Source: Istiophorus platypterus (Eukaryota > Chordata > Actinopteri > Istiophoriformes > Istiophoridae). From it: a DNA stretch of 64,000 nt. Shown one piece after another: positions 11,533-22,938 of the stretch. Under the pieces are notes generated by a model. It was not told the origin of the DNA. It saw only the letters and a list, made by a program, of their open reading frames with translations, and ran no database searches. The position numbers were made by a program, and so were the translations under genes. The DNA lies in assembly GCA_016859345.1 (NCBI GenBank), contig CM029131.1, positions 4,226,820-4,290,819 of the forward strand, in the 5' to 3' direction. The first letter of the stretch is position 1. The number at the start of each line of letters is the position of its first letter.

Positions 11533-12872
11533 GCTGCGCTTTCACACACACCTGAGGGGAACAGACAAACATGCAACCCTGAATCTAAAGAAGTCAATGC
11601 ATGGCAAAGGATTTAAAATTGAAAACACTGTGGAAATTATACAAAAAAGTACTTCAAATGCAAATTTTTTTAATAGATGAATTTACTCTTTTGTTAACAT
11701 CATTTCTTATCATACCCTGAAGGTCAGAAGTCATAATTAGAATTAGGGTTTGAGTGAGGATTCAGGACAGGACAACCACTAACAGGACTACCTGGCACAT
11801 CAGGGTGTTACAAATGTCATTTGGCTACAACAGGGGAAAGATTTTGTACAAAGTAATTTCTGTAGGCTATCAACAGGCTATTCGGTAAAAAGATTATCTG
11901 ACAAACTTTGAAGTGGTGCTTTTCAGCATTCACTATTGTCTAAATGACTGAAAAGAATAAAAATTGCCGATGTCTTTCAAAAGATTTTCCCTTATTCTTA
12001 TACTCTAACATTGATCTGTGCAAGTGGTTTGTATGATACATAAAAAACATCAATCGGACTAAAAACAGAGGATGTCTGCTCAGCTGTTTTGGTACAAAAG
12101 ACCTATGGACTCGCATCATGTTTCAGCATAAAGTCACATAATGTAAACAAATGCAGCTACATGAACATCTATGGTAAATAGATGCTAAAGACAGAGCTTC
12201 CCACAGTCTGCTATATTTAGAGTCGCAGACTAGCACACATCTAGAAATCCAATTTGGAACGGACATAAAAAGTTTCTGTGCTGCTTCTGAACACCCAGCA
12301 TAAACACGCTTGCATAATGTACAGTACGTAATTCATAGTGTTTCTCTTTGCTTTGTAACCTCAAAATTTACTGATCAACATAGTTATCTAAAAATCTAAT
12401 ACATTTTAGTTAGTTTTGAGGGGTTTCACGGGTCTATATGCATGTGGGTAATTGAACAATCAAAAACATGCTGACAGAGCTTGGAGCTTAGAGAAAACCT
12501 AGTTTAAACTGTACAACCCCCCAAAAAATATCACATATCCCTGATTAGAGCATCAATATAAACTACTATGACATAAACAGATGCAGCCTGAATCAGTGGA
12601 GGAAGCGATCAGCCCTGGATGACAACCTGCTTCTTACACTCAACAAAATGTTGATGGTATTATGTTAATCATGACAATTAACGGTGATGACTTTCAATAA
12701 CCTATGAAAAAAGGTTAACATTATCAGCAGGCTTAAGAGGCTGTTAAGCCCCATGAGGCCAGACTTCAGGCCAAATCACTGCTCTTAGCAGCAAACACTC
12801 CCAACGTGACACACTACCTCTTAATCCCCCTTCAGCTCAGCTCCGCCTCTTGTAACAAACTTACATCAAAAA

Positions 12873-12939
12873 TATCCATCCATCCATCCATCCATCCATC
12901 CATCCATCCATCCATCCATCCATCCATCCATCCATCCAT
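12873..12939. repeat. (ATCC)n microsatellite
   Basis: About sixteen perfect tetranucleotide units, typical of fish intergenic DNA. Confidence 0.98.
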
Positions 12940-13525
12940 TTTCTTTTGTCTTTGAGGGCAAGATGATGGTTAATATATTTAACTACACGTTTACTACAAA
13001 AGTAGCTCATCTGACTGCATGGTTTTTAAATTAACCTTTGCAACAAAGCATTGATTTTCAAGGTGCCATAGTGCAAACAAACAGTTCCGAAGCTCATTCT
13101 AACTAGCTCTGAAAGTGACAATGATAAATCTGAGCTGGGAGACAAGGATGCCCGAGGTGGTGTTTAAAGAGGACAGACAGAGCTATTTATTTTCAAGCTA
13201 TTGCAAAAGACAAGTGAAAGTGATAAAGGGAATATAATTTACTGCGGGACAAAAAGAAGGTCTCTAATTCAACATTTAGAATTTATTTAGGATTCATGCT
13301 GCTCTGACCTGTAGAAACAGCTGCACAGGATAAGAACTTGTCTTTGAGTTACATTTCCTGCCAAGGCCCAAACAGGTAACTTAATCCAACATTGTGAGAC
13401 GTTACAGTCTGTATACACCTCAACATGCGTGCATTTCATTTCCATACACATTCAGTTACAATGTGTAATTAGCCCAGACTAATGTTCTTCTCATTCACAC
13501 TTCCAAACATTTAAGATACTATAAA

Positions 13526-13785
13526 TATCTAGCAGGGCTGAAACTAATGAATATCATAATCAGTTAATTTGCAGATTATTTTCTTGAATAATAGTTTAAT
13601 CAACCTGTAAAATAGAATCTATTTACCAAGACGTTAAGATGATGGATCAAAACTGTTTACGCCAATATATAGAATTAGAATATAGAATATTTACTTTACT
13701 ATCTTGTAGGACAAATCAAGCTGTAAACTTTCACATTTGAGAAACTAGAGCCAATAGATTTTTGGCATTTTTACTTAAATGGGTA
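13526..13785 (+). repeat. Degenerate percomorph interspersed repeat, family A copy 1
   Basis: Starts agggctgaaactaatga and continues with alternating attatttt/gattaat-like text, then tttcacatttgagaaactagagcc and ttggcatttttacttaaat. I recognise this order of phrases from an abundant, unnamed-to-me repeat of percomorph fish (GGGCTGCAACTAATGATTAT... ending TTTGGCATTTTTGCTT). Heavily diverged. Four further copies lie in this window. Confidence 0.65.
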
Positions 13786-14363
13786 ACTTAGTTTTTTGGT
13801 AGCTTGGATACAAAACTCCAACAATAGAACATTTTAACACAAATTTTTATCTTGAGCCACACACAACAGTCATTTCACCATGAAAACAATAGGTTGAGGC
13901 ACATAACATGAAAATTCATAAAATAACAGATATGCAACAATAGGTGATTGATACATACTGTGTATAACTTTAGAACCCATTTAGTACGATATAATAATCT
14001 TTAAATCCATTTTAGCAAGATTATATCACTATATATTATTTAACCACTGACCTATGTCACTAAATTTTAACAATAGACTTGTCTTTAGAATGGCAACAAC
14101 CAATAAAGAACCATTTTTACCACATTTACCAATTTCAGACAATTTGAATCATCATATAACTACTTGAGAACAATTTCTACAACTAATTTGACCAGTAGTC
14201 ACCCACTTAACCATTTTTATACCAGTTTACATCTATCTATCAGGTAGACTACTCACATATTCAGGAAACATTGTCCAAAGAGATGTAAAAAGCCTCGAGG
14301 GGAAATGTTTCTATCCGTGCAGGGGTCCGACCGGTCGAGTCAGACCAGGAGTTAGAACTAAGT

Positions 14364-14371
14364 GTGAATGT

Positions 14372-14402
<31 letters not shown>

Positions 14403-14420
14403 CGTGCGTGCGCGTGCGAG
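14364..14420. repeat. (TG)n/(TGCG)n microsatellite
   Basis: TG run grading into TGCG units at its right edge. Confidence 0.95.
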
Positions 14421-15105
14421 TGTGGCAGCTATCTTCTCCGCAGCCTGAGTCATCCACTGGGATGTAGCTACAGCAGAGCCCCCGGCTCCACAGCCCTCAG
14501 GGTAAAATGGCAGTCGGTAATCGAGCACGTGGAAGAGGGAGGGGGTGGGTGGAGAGAGGAGAAACAGGGAGAGGACAGGAGGGGAGAAAGGCTAAGGATA
14601 GAATGAAAAGCCTGCTTAAGAGCCGGCCTGCGTGTGTGTGTAGGTGTGTGAGTGTAGGTTTGTGTGTTAAGGAAGGGGGAGGTTGCTATGGTGAGGCCAA
14701 GATGGTGGAGAGACAAGTGATGTTCTTATTCACGCCAAACCTGACCTGGAGAAGACGATCATGCTAATTTGCAATTTTGATTTTTTTAAATTTTTTTCTT
14801 TAACTTGCAGGGGTGAATTTAAACAATGATGAGCAGAAGATGGGCAAGTATAGTAAAGATAATTTAGTACCTGCCTGTTACTGAAATCTTCCTACAGTTA
14901 TAGATATATCATTGAAGGGAGTAGAAAGTAAAGGGTTTCGAAACAAAAAAGATCATTTTGGGGATTAAATGTTCATATATCCATCGCAACTTTAGCTCAC
15001 ATGTCCAGGGGTTTGTTTGTAAAGTCAGTGGGATACAAAACGTTCTTTGAAATCAGATAGCTTAGATTTTCAGCACATGTTGCTCCACCTTTGTATGTCT
15101 TCCTT

Positions 15106-15110
15106 GCACG

Positions 15111-15156
<46 letters not shown>

Positions 15157-15164
15157 TGCGCGCC
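15106..15164. repeat. (CA)n microsatellite with GCAC/GTGC edges
   Basis: CA dinucleotide run bordered by cacgcacg on the left and gtgcgtgc on the right. Confidence 0.95.
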
Positions 15165-17743
15165 TCGGCTCTAGTTGAAGAGGATTGTAATTACAGACAA
15201 TCTGTCCGACAGCAGGGTGCCTCCTGTCTAGAAATCACTGAAAACACCAACTGCTCCTCTGTCATGGCAAACCGCTTATTACTATTGGAAGAGTGACGGA
15301 AAATCGATGACGAACAAACCATGACCAGTTGGTCATCGAAGTCAGGTGAAAACACCGTTTGTGTGAGCAAAAACCATTTAAAATTGATTTTAACACCTTT
15401 GGCGTTTTATCCTGTTTAAATGACCTTACAATTTATGACGAAGGGTTACAGTGTACTAGTGGAACGAAAGTGGAATTCTAGCTTTATAGATGTTGTGTAA
15501 TGTAAGGGGTAAAGGGAACACAGGCTTTTAAGTGACTCTAAAATCCTATCTGCTGATCCATTAATACCAAAATTGGCCTGAACTTAATAGAGGCCTCACC
15601 TGCCAGGCCTCTGTAACACAAACAGACAGAGAGAGAGCTACCTAGTGGCCACAGTCTGCATTGCATCTTCCTCGGTGCTGAAATACGAATTCAGATCATT
15701 TACTCAGATACAAGCGGCAATACTGTAATGGAATTAAACTCCACTGAAATTCCAATATTCAATATTATCAGTAAACCATATCAAAAAAGAGATGTTACTG
15801 TTTGTTTTGTTTTGTTTTTTTTGATAATGATGCATTATACTGAATACTGACATATACTGAACTTGTTAGCAAACATCTGCCTGTAGCACATCCAGCAGAT
15901 GTTAATACAAATCTGATATTCACTCTTCTTTTAGCTTTGTTTTTTTTCTCAACAACTTCTGAGGGAAATAATTTGCAATTTAACTGCCTAATGCTCCGCT
16001 AATGTTCACCAGCATGTTACTCTGCCTGTCTGCTGTTTGTTGCTGGGCAGGCAGTGTACTGTGGGTTTTACCTGTGAATTTTTTCATGGAAAACAAATAG
16101 TAAGGAAACTGGTGAGACTGGAATGACTCAACCAAAACAGTAAACTGCTTGCCCTGAAACCAAAACCCCGAGCTGAAAGATGCTAAATCGCTCTATCGAA
16201 AAAAGACCCCCTTTCATATTACACAAAATTATTTGACCTATTGTAAATATTGATTGAGCTCTGAGTAGAGAACTTGAGGAAAAGTACTTTATGTCCTAAT
16301 ACTCATCTTCTTAATGAAATATAACTGTTGTATGAATCAGGTAACTCTACCATTATGAACTCAGAATTATTATTTATCTAAAAAATTGAAAATAAATAAG
16401 TCTAATTAATTCAGAATAAGCACATAATTCATATGGGCTACATATTGAAAGCTGGATTATTCAAAATTGTTATGAGAAAAACATTCTTCTCTCCAACTGA
16501 TTTAGGTTCAGCTCAATTAAATGCAGGTGTTTCCCAAAGAAATTTGTTTTAAATCTGTAAAATATGACCCAGGTTAAAAAAACAGTTTTAGAAGCAACAA
16601 AGATGAAGGTTTATTTAAAAGTCCTTCACACTTTCAAATCTAGCAAGAGCGGTCTCTCTGACTGCCATTCAGGAACACCAAAGCACAAAGGTAACCAGGG
16701 GTACTTTAAAAAAGCAAAAAGAATCTTTTAAAATATCTTTGTCCCGATCTGCAGTTTACCAAGGGTATTTTACACAATCATTTATTATTTGAATTTACAG
16801 AATAAATATCCTTGAAGTAAGAGATCTTGCTTTATTTTTAAATTGCATAATTTAGAATTATGTAACTCATATTTAAACACTGTGTCAATTTCACAGCTTT
16901 AATGAAAGACAGGTAAAGAGTGGGTGGGCCTCAGAGAATTCTGGGAAGACAGGAAGTCAGGGATGAGTAGTTCCTGTGCTGACAGGACCGAGGCATCAAA
17001 GCGAAGCACAAGGCAACCGGTCTCTGGAAAACTGTTGGTACTAACAAGTATTCCTGGTGGATAAATCAAGGAATTCATCATGTTCCGTATCGTGTCCGCT
17101 GATGTAACATAACTTCATTCAGGCAGAGACACTTCATCCTGCATGAATCGAAATTCTCATGTTTCAGTATTTAACCCTTCCACTGTTTTTTAGAGGTAGC
17201 TACTGATTTTTTTCTTTCTTCTTAAAACGGTAACCAAACCACCTGAAGTTCCATCAGTGCCGAAGCTTAAACGGGTCAGTCAGCAGGACAAAGGCAGAAG
17301 AAAGCAAAGGAGATTATATGGTGTATGGCCTACTTTTGGAGGTCCACTCACTCCTCTTTGTACCTCCTCAATCCCTCCCGCTCCCCATGCCTTTATCCCA
17401 TCAGCAGGTGTGCCTGTGTGTCAGTGTGTGTATGCTTGCATGACTCACCTCATCCTAACAACTGGATCCCACACGCAAATTAATCAGAATACAAAATTAT
17501 CCTTAATATACCGCAAATAAACATATGTACATCTAAACACACTTTTCAGTGGTGTTTACATAAAGGCCTTCTCCTTTTTCCAAACACACACACAAGGATT
17601 GAGTAAAAATTCAAAAATTCAAAGGTGCACACACTTTTACAACACACTACAGATCTTATGGGCCTTTTCTCTGTCAGTTTAGAAAAGCATGTTGTATGTT
17701 AAGCAACGGGAGTAAAGAGAGAATAAAAAGAGATGAATCTCAC

Positions 17744-17794
17744 CAATACAGGCGCATACCGATGGAGATGATGAAAGATGAATAGCTCCGGAAA

Positions 17795-17830
<36 letters not shown>

Positions 17831-18060
17831 CTTCTACTACTGATTCCGATAGGATATTAAAGTCGGGCGGAGCGTGGAGCGGCGGCGGGCAGGGACCGAG
17901 GTGCGAACCGCTCCGACCGCCACCAGCCTCTGGCCGCGCTGCGCGTCGAGGCTCCCCCCGCAGAGCGCGTCCGGTCCCGCGTCAAGCCGGCACGGTTCAG
18001 ACCGGAAGCGCACGGAGGAGTTTCAAAGGGTGAACGGTGTTGAGTCCCGTCGTGATGTGT
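17744..18060 (-). promoter_or_regulatory. GC/CpG-rich block, possible rp1l1 promoter and first exon
   Basis: A local island of high GC and many CpGs stands out against AT-rich surroundings. On the minus strand it is followed by a good donor, TATTG then GTGAGA, with the exon edge at 17744. The next minus-strand gene downstream is rp1l1, whose first coding exon needs an upstream 5' UTR exon. Linking the two is inference; transcript data would decide. The (AAC)n run would fall inside this exon. An open frame on the plus strand here looks like a by-product of CpG richness. Confidence 0.3.
17795..17832. repeat. (AAC)n microsatellite
   Basis: About twelve AAC units just downstream (in minus-strand sense) of the GC-rich block at 17865-18060. 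Confidence 0.97.
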
Positions 18061-18659
18061 GTGTTAGACACGAGCAGCTAGAGCCTCGTCGTTTGCAAAA
18101 CTTTTTTCGCGGAAAAAATTCACTTAAGTGGGTTCTTTAAAAATAGAAAAAGAAAAATCAAATGTAAAAGGGGTTTGGTTCTGCAGACTTTGCTATAATC
18201 TTTATTGAAAACACTGGGATGACTAAACCCACACCTGAATTCTTCTTTATTTTAAAAAAAAAAAAATACCTGAACCTCTATTACACTTTGCAACAAAACA
18301 TTTTTCGAGCATATGATATTCACTTGTATTTAGTTCTGGTTCCGCTTTCTAATAACATCAATAGCCTATACAAAAAGCACTTTGTAAAGAACTCTATAAC
18401 TCACGGATCACTTTGTAGCTTTGTTTTTGAAAAGTGCTGAACGAATACAATATATAATTTTTATTCTTATTTATTTATAGTTGAGAGAAGAAATTGTATG
18501 CTCGGATATTTAACTGAAAAATTATTCTTAAAGCTACGACCGGAAATAGTATTTCTAAATTCGGCTGCCTTGACAAAAGATAAATCTTTTATCTTTACAT
18601 TAGAAACCCTCTGTGATCTCCTCCGCTTTATTTCCTGAAAACCAGAGGAGGAAGAGGGG

Positions 18660-18722
18660 AGCGGCGGAAGAGGAGAGAAGAAGAAGAAGAGGAGGAGGAG
18701 GAGGAGGAGGAGGAGGAGGAGT
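18660..18722. repeat. Purine-rich (GAA)n/(GAG)n tract
   Basis: All-purine run with AAG then GAG triplets. It sits at the edge of the GC-rich DNA that leads into the C8orf74 promoter. Confidence 0.95.
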
Positions 18723-18979
18723 GGGATTCATGCTAAAGAGGATTAGAGCTGCCTAAGCCATCTGCGGCCCCCGACTGATAAGCCGAGCTTCATGTCGGAT
18801 CCGTTACCGGCGCCGGTGTTTTCTAACAAAATGACCGACCGTGTGTCTGAGGAGACACCTTCTGCTGCTTCACCTGCACGAACCGGCCCCATTGTGACAC
18901 ATCCACCTTAGACCCGACGAGCGACAGGTTGTTCTCTGAATAACAAGTTAAATAAACACACAGGACTCCGTTCATTCTC

Positions 18980-19105
18980 TTGCGCGTTTAGTGATACGTA
19001 ATACGTCCTGCGTGCGGGGCGACGTCATCGCGCACACGTAGGCGGCGTAGGCGAGAGCGTCCGTCTCCCGTGGCAACCAGGTGCGGTCTGGGGGTCGGAT
19101 GGATC
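18980..19105 (+). promoter_or_regulatory. C8orf74 promoter with CRE-like and RFX X-box-like sites
   Basis: CpG-rich sequence immediately before the start codon. It contains gacgtcat (19021-19028), one base from a full cAMP response element. At 19063-19077 GTCTCC-CGT-GGCAAC fits the RFX X-box consensus (GTNRCC, 0-3 bases, RGYAAC) with one mismatch. The X-box lies about 30 bases from the ATG, inside the usual window for ciliary genes, and CRE sites are common in testis promoters. No TATA box is seen. Confidence 0.5.
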
Positions 19106-21251
19106 ATGGAGTCGCTCCCGGCGGGAGAGATACCGGAGATAGCGGGGCTCCAGGTAGGCGACCGCCGACTCCACACCCGGGGCCAAGGCTCCAGGGAGGT
19201 CGGAGAGAAAGTCGCGGGGGCGACTGGGCCGTTAAAAGGCGAACGTAGGCCACAAAAACACGGAGAAACCGACCGGGACCAGACCCGCGGCCTTCAAAAC
19301 AAACGCACTGAGGATCCTTAGCACGTCTCGGCACATCTGTTTTAAAACATACGCTATGGCGTCCACGTTCCTATAGGGATTTATACTTTATGTTTGCCCA
19401 CTGTAAAATCCAAAAACTATATTATACTTGATTCAAAGCATTAGCAAGACCAAGGGAAGGAAAGTAACCAAGTGCGGTTCAATTCTAATGCATCCGTACC
19501 TGGTTATTTATGTTTTAAGCTACCGGATAACTCTCCTCCACCACATTTCAGAACAAAATGTTCTACTTTTTCTTACTTCACCTGAGTTCAGCTTTAATTA
19601 CTTTTTAGATTAATAGACAAAACATTGTGATGGCTTAAAATAACCAGATACATTGTCATAAACTAGTCACGCAACCATGTGTGAAATATAAACTTTGTTG
19701 TTCCTGAAATTGGAGTTTCCCAGCAGCAAAAGGTAAAGAAAATAAAACCACTGTAAAGAACCTTAACCAAAAAAAACCCCAAAACAAAACAAAATAAAAG
19801 AAACTAGAATATAATAAAGCCATCTGATGAAGCAAGAAAGTTTTTCTCATCAAACTGACACATGGAAACCTGACCAAAGCCGTGGACTCGAGTTTAACAC
19901 AACAGATGCATGCACTTGTGTTCGTGTCACTGTCCTTTCAGAGAGACGCCGGCGTGCGGAGGCTCAGCTCTCACTTCTCGTGGCCAGAGTTCTGCGATGA
20001 ACGGCGGCGCTTCCATCAGGAGTTTGTGTACGACGTCGCTATGTTTGCCGCCGGCTGCGGATTTCCCTGGCCAGATGTGAGCCAGACGGCTGCTACTGCC
20101 AAACGCATCTTCCCACAGCTGGATGGTCAGAGCAATCAAAAGTGTAACTGTACAGAGGACCTGCAGGTGGTAGAGTGCGTCACCTGGAGGGCGTGATCAT
20201 GGATTTTTTAATATGGCCACATGAGAGTGACCCCAATTTGAGTTAACAAATCCATGTTTGTTTTATTAAAACATTCTTCAAGAAGTATTATTAATGCAGG
20301 TCCATACACTTGATTCTGGAAGCAATTAGTTTAATCCTGGGAGCTATGTAATTTAAACTTCCTCTCAGGCTTCTGGACTTTATTTTCTTTTTACTGTCCT
20401 CTATCCATCAGGTCTCGACATACCCAAACTATTGTCCTTGCTGACAGACGCACTGTCCGAGTGTTTACCGAACCTTAACCCCGTACACCGATACAAGTTC
20501 ACCCAGTTCCTTGTGGACACATGCACCACTCGGCAGAGGCTTTTCCAGGCGGTGGTGGGTGGTGCTACGAACATGTCCATTGTTCAGCTACACTTGGAGG
20601 TGGAGCTGCCGCCCACACCCTACCCTCTGGCACAGGTAATCAGCACCTAGTGACTAGAAACTAAACAGCTGCAATTAACATAAAGTATCAAGAAAATCTA
20701 GTTAATGCAATGTTAGTCTGGCTCTCAGTCGGTCCATCATTTTGTTGCTGACTGAAAAATCTCAAAAACTATCAGATGGATTGCCATGAAATTTTGAACA
20801 GATGTTCATTGTGCCCTGAGGATGATTCCTACGGACTTTGGTGATCCCCTGATTTTTCATCCAGTGCCAGCATCAGGTCATTTTCAAAATGTCCCCAATA
20901 CAGATTATGCCCAAGTACCTGCCTGCAAAACTAACAACTTTCTTATCAGCCTCAACTGATGTGTTGAGTGTTAATTAGCAAACGTTAACTAATATGGTGA
21001 GCACATTTTACCTGCAGCATTACCAGCAGCATTTTAGCGTTATCACTGTGGGGCACATTGACATGTTGATTTTAGCATTTAGCTCAAAGCAACACTATGC
21101 TGAATTACAGCCCCATCTGCTGAGATGGCAAGGAACTCCTGGTTTGTCAAAATGACCCCTGCTGATCATTGCACTGTACTTGTGTTGCAGGGCTCAGAGC
21201 TTCATGAGCTTCACGGCCCCGAAGCTGGAGCATCAGACCCAGCAAGCCTGA
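19106..21251 (+). CDS. C8orf74: C8orf74 homologue, four exons, apparently truncated by an in-frame TGA
   Basis: Exons are 19106-19153, 19942-20125, 20412-20635 and 21198-21251 (open part). Junctions are GT-AG and phases agree. The product is about 170 residues versus 295 in human C8orf74. Diagnostic matches: SWPEFCDERR versus human NWEEFDEQRD; AAGCGFPWPDVSQTA versus AVGKGFPWVEVAQVV; and HLEVELPPTPYPLAQ versus HLEVCMPPHPLPLAE. Function is poorly known; human expression is testis-biased. In exon 4 the frame that continues the homology runs PKLEHQTQQA and then meets TGA at 21249-21251, after which the same frame goes on as a good coiled coil. Using the earlier acceptor (cag ending at 21190) instead gives a different 47-residue tail with no resemblance to the human protein. 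It is either a shortened functional protein, a decaying gene, or a base error. Confidence 0.8.
20740..21130 (+). repeat. Degenerate percomorph interspersed repeat, family B
   Basis: Fills most of the third C8orf74 intron. The ordered phrases match a very common percomorph intronic repeat I recognise: atcagatggattgccatgaa, ggtgatcccctgatttttcatc, atcaggtcattttcaaaatg, gcaaacgttaac, and tttagcatttagctcaaagc followed by acagccccatctgctga. Diverged throughout, so an old insertion. Confidence 0.75.
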
Positions 21252-21356
21252 CTCAATTCAACCTTGCGGAAGAAGGAGGAGGAGCTGAAGAGTCTCAGAG
21301 ACGGGTTGAGAGTGACTCTGGGGGAAATTACTGAGGATGTACAACTTGACAAAGAG
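21198..21356 (+). pseudogene. C8orf74: C8orf74 coiled-coil exon carrying an in-frame TGA
   Basis: From the acceptor ctcag (ending 21197) to the donor gtgaac (starting 21357) the exon is 159 bases, an exact multiple of three. It is phase 0 at both ends, which fits exon 3. Before the TGA it reads SFMSFTAPKLEHQTQQA; after it, LNSTLRKKEEELKSLRDGL and then an acidic end DVQLDKE. This lines up without gaps with human HEQQVATLTEAEAQKRADVLLLKEALRLERE. The stop sits where GCC-CGA-CTC would be expected, so a single CpG transition (CGA to TGA) could have caused it. Confidence 0.55.
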
Positions 21357-21447
21357 GTGAACACTTAGAGATGTGTATGCATAAACAGAAAAGTGTCTTT
21401 CATATCTTTCGCTCTCTGACTTAGAGTTTGTCTGCCACTGTCTTTAG

Positions 21448-21603
21448 GGTGGGGGCCTCTGAAGGCAAGATGCTGGGGAATTGCAGGAGGCACATCTGGC
21501 CACCAGGAGGCTCTACAGTCCTGTTCCTTCCCATATAGGTCACCTCAGTCTACATCCAGACACACCAGAGAGGGCACAGATACAAACAAAAAAAATACTA
21601 TAA
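21448..21603 (+). pseudogene. Possible C8orf74 last exon, also interrupted
   Basis: An acceptor ending tctttag precedes 21448. Read in phase 0 the segment gives GGGL, a TGA at 21460-21462, then RQDAGELQEAHLATRRLYSPV and a TAA stop at 21601-21603. Resemblance to the human C-terminus is weak. An alternative frame from an internal AG stays open to about 21650 but also lacks similarity. The exon is uncertain; it is offered because it sits between exon 4 and a polyadenylation signal. Confidence 0.25.
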
Positions 21604-21649
21604 TGGGAGTGAAGTGGTCTGAAAGTGCAGTGAGGAAAGGACTTGAGTG

Positions 21650-21655
21650 AATAAA
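21650..21655 (+). terminator. Polyadenylation signal AATAAA, C8orf74 homologue
   Basis: AATAAA on the plus strand, about 290 bases past the last well-supported exon, before AT-rich intergenic DNA. It is the first canonical signal downstream. Confidence 0.5.
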
Positions 21656-21679
21656 GATGGAGGAAAACACTGTCAATCT

Positions 21680-22720
21680 TATGTTATTTAATCTCCATAA
21701 TTTCAAGTCATTCAAGTTACTTGAGTGCTTGAATTTTAATTGTAAATCTTGGCATTTCTAATGTACTGTTCTATGTGTCTGATTTTGCATCAGTGAGCTA
21801 CTGTGCTGTAAATTTCAAAGAATTGAGTGTAAGGCTGTCAAATAACATGACACTTAATTACTCAACCCCACAGAGGTTCACAACCTAGTTTATGATCATG
21901 TGCATTCAGACTATTTGTGAGTGGACACAGAGGAAATAGTCATGAAAAGTGGTTCCACAAAATAATTTATTTTAAAAAAGTCCTTTTGATTCTGAAATCC
22001 TTCTGATTTGACAGGAAAAGCTGAAAAGAAAAACATTATAAATAACATCAACATTGAAAAAACAATATCCATTCCCTTCATTCTACACATTTTATTCACA
22101 GAGTTAAGTTATTAGGAAACAGCTCCTAAAATGGAGAGCACTTTTTTCCTTAATATAAGAAAATGCCTGCTAATGCATTCATAGATTCAACAGTCATAAA
22201 TATTTAGCACTGAGCCCACAGCCTCTAACCAGAAAGCAACAATAAAAATAATTTAAATATAAATGAAATAACAAAAAACTTAAAAAGCACCTTGTGCAAA
22301 GGTCAAGTTAAGGTTGGCTAGCTAACTACCTGAGGAAAAGCCTTTCAGTGCATATTGTTACAGTACATATTGGTGACCAGTTGGAGAGCAGCTCTTACTA
22401 AAAGCCCACTGATTTTTCAGGATGGCAGAATTGCCCCCTAAGGCGAACGTTTAGCTGCTAGAGACACACAGCAGGCTGGCAAAGTCATCTCCATATTAAC
22501 ACATGAATACAAACATACAGGACAGTCTGAGAGAGATTGCAACTCCCTTTAAAGTAGCTTAGTGACAGTATCCAGAATGCTCTTTGTTGGTTTCGCACAG
22601 AAGCGGGATGGGTTGAGGAGAACAGAGGGGAAAACTAGGGATGAGATGAACAGAGGAGGAGAAGTTAGAGGAGGAAGATGAGAAATGGAGGTTTATATTC
22701 TAGTTTAATTGCCATATTGG
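21680..22720. other. Intergenic DNA between convergent C8orf74 and tdh
   Basis: AT-rich, with no recognisable gene or repeat family. It separates the 3' ends of two convergent genes. Confidence 0.5.
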
Positions 22721-22725
22721 TGGTA

Positions 22726-22731
22726 TTTATT
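22726..22731 (-). terminator. Polyadenylation signal AATAAA, tdh
   Basis: TTTATT on the plus strand (AATAAA on the minus strand), about 210 bases beyond the tdh stop codon. Placement is plausible for the gene's 3' UTR. Confidence 0.45.
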
Positions 22732-22938
22732 TGAATGATCTCATTCCTTATCTCATTCCTTATCCGCTTGTCTGATTTTTTTTGTATTAATTTAGGATCT
22801 TAAGATTTTAAGTAAGACTTTGTAATTTTGTTAAGACAAAATTATTGGAAGTGTAACGGTGGAGGCTGAAAATGATCTTAAATCCTCAATATCACCTCTT
22901 TCCGAATAAAGCTTTGTATGGAGTTGCTACAAAAAGAC

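Larger units (their letters stand above)
11600..17700. other. Gene-free region upstream of rp1l1 coding exons
   Basis: No coding exon recognised on either strand. If the rp1l1 first exon is the GC-rich block near 17.9 kb, most of this is its first intron. It holds microsatellites at 12873-12939, 14364-14420 and 15106-15164 and an old interspersed repeat at 13526-13785. A moderately GC-rich stretch at 14280-14620 could be an alternative promoter. A compact stretch at 12725-12860 contains GGGGATTA on the minus strand, a CRX/OTX-like site that would suit a photoreceptor gene. That reading is inference only. Confidence 0.5.

Noticed and set aside
18792..18911. A short plus-strand ORF beginning MSDPLPAPVFSNK in CpG-rich DNA
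   Set aside because: 39 codons, no recognisable family, no donor tying it to C8orf74 exons; C8orf74 already has a fitting start at 19106.
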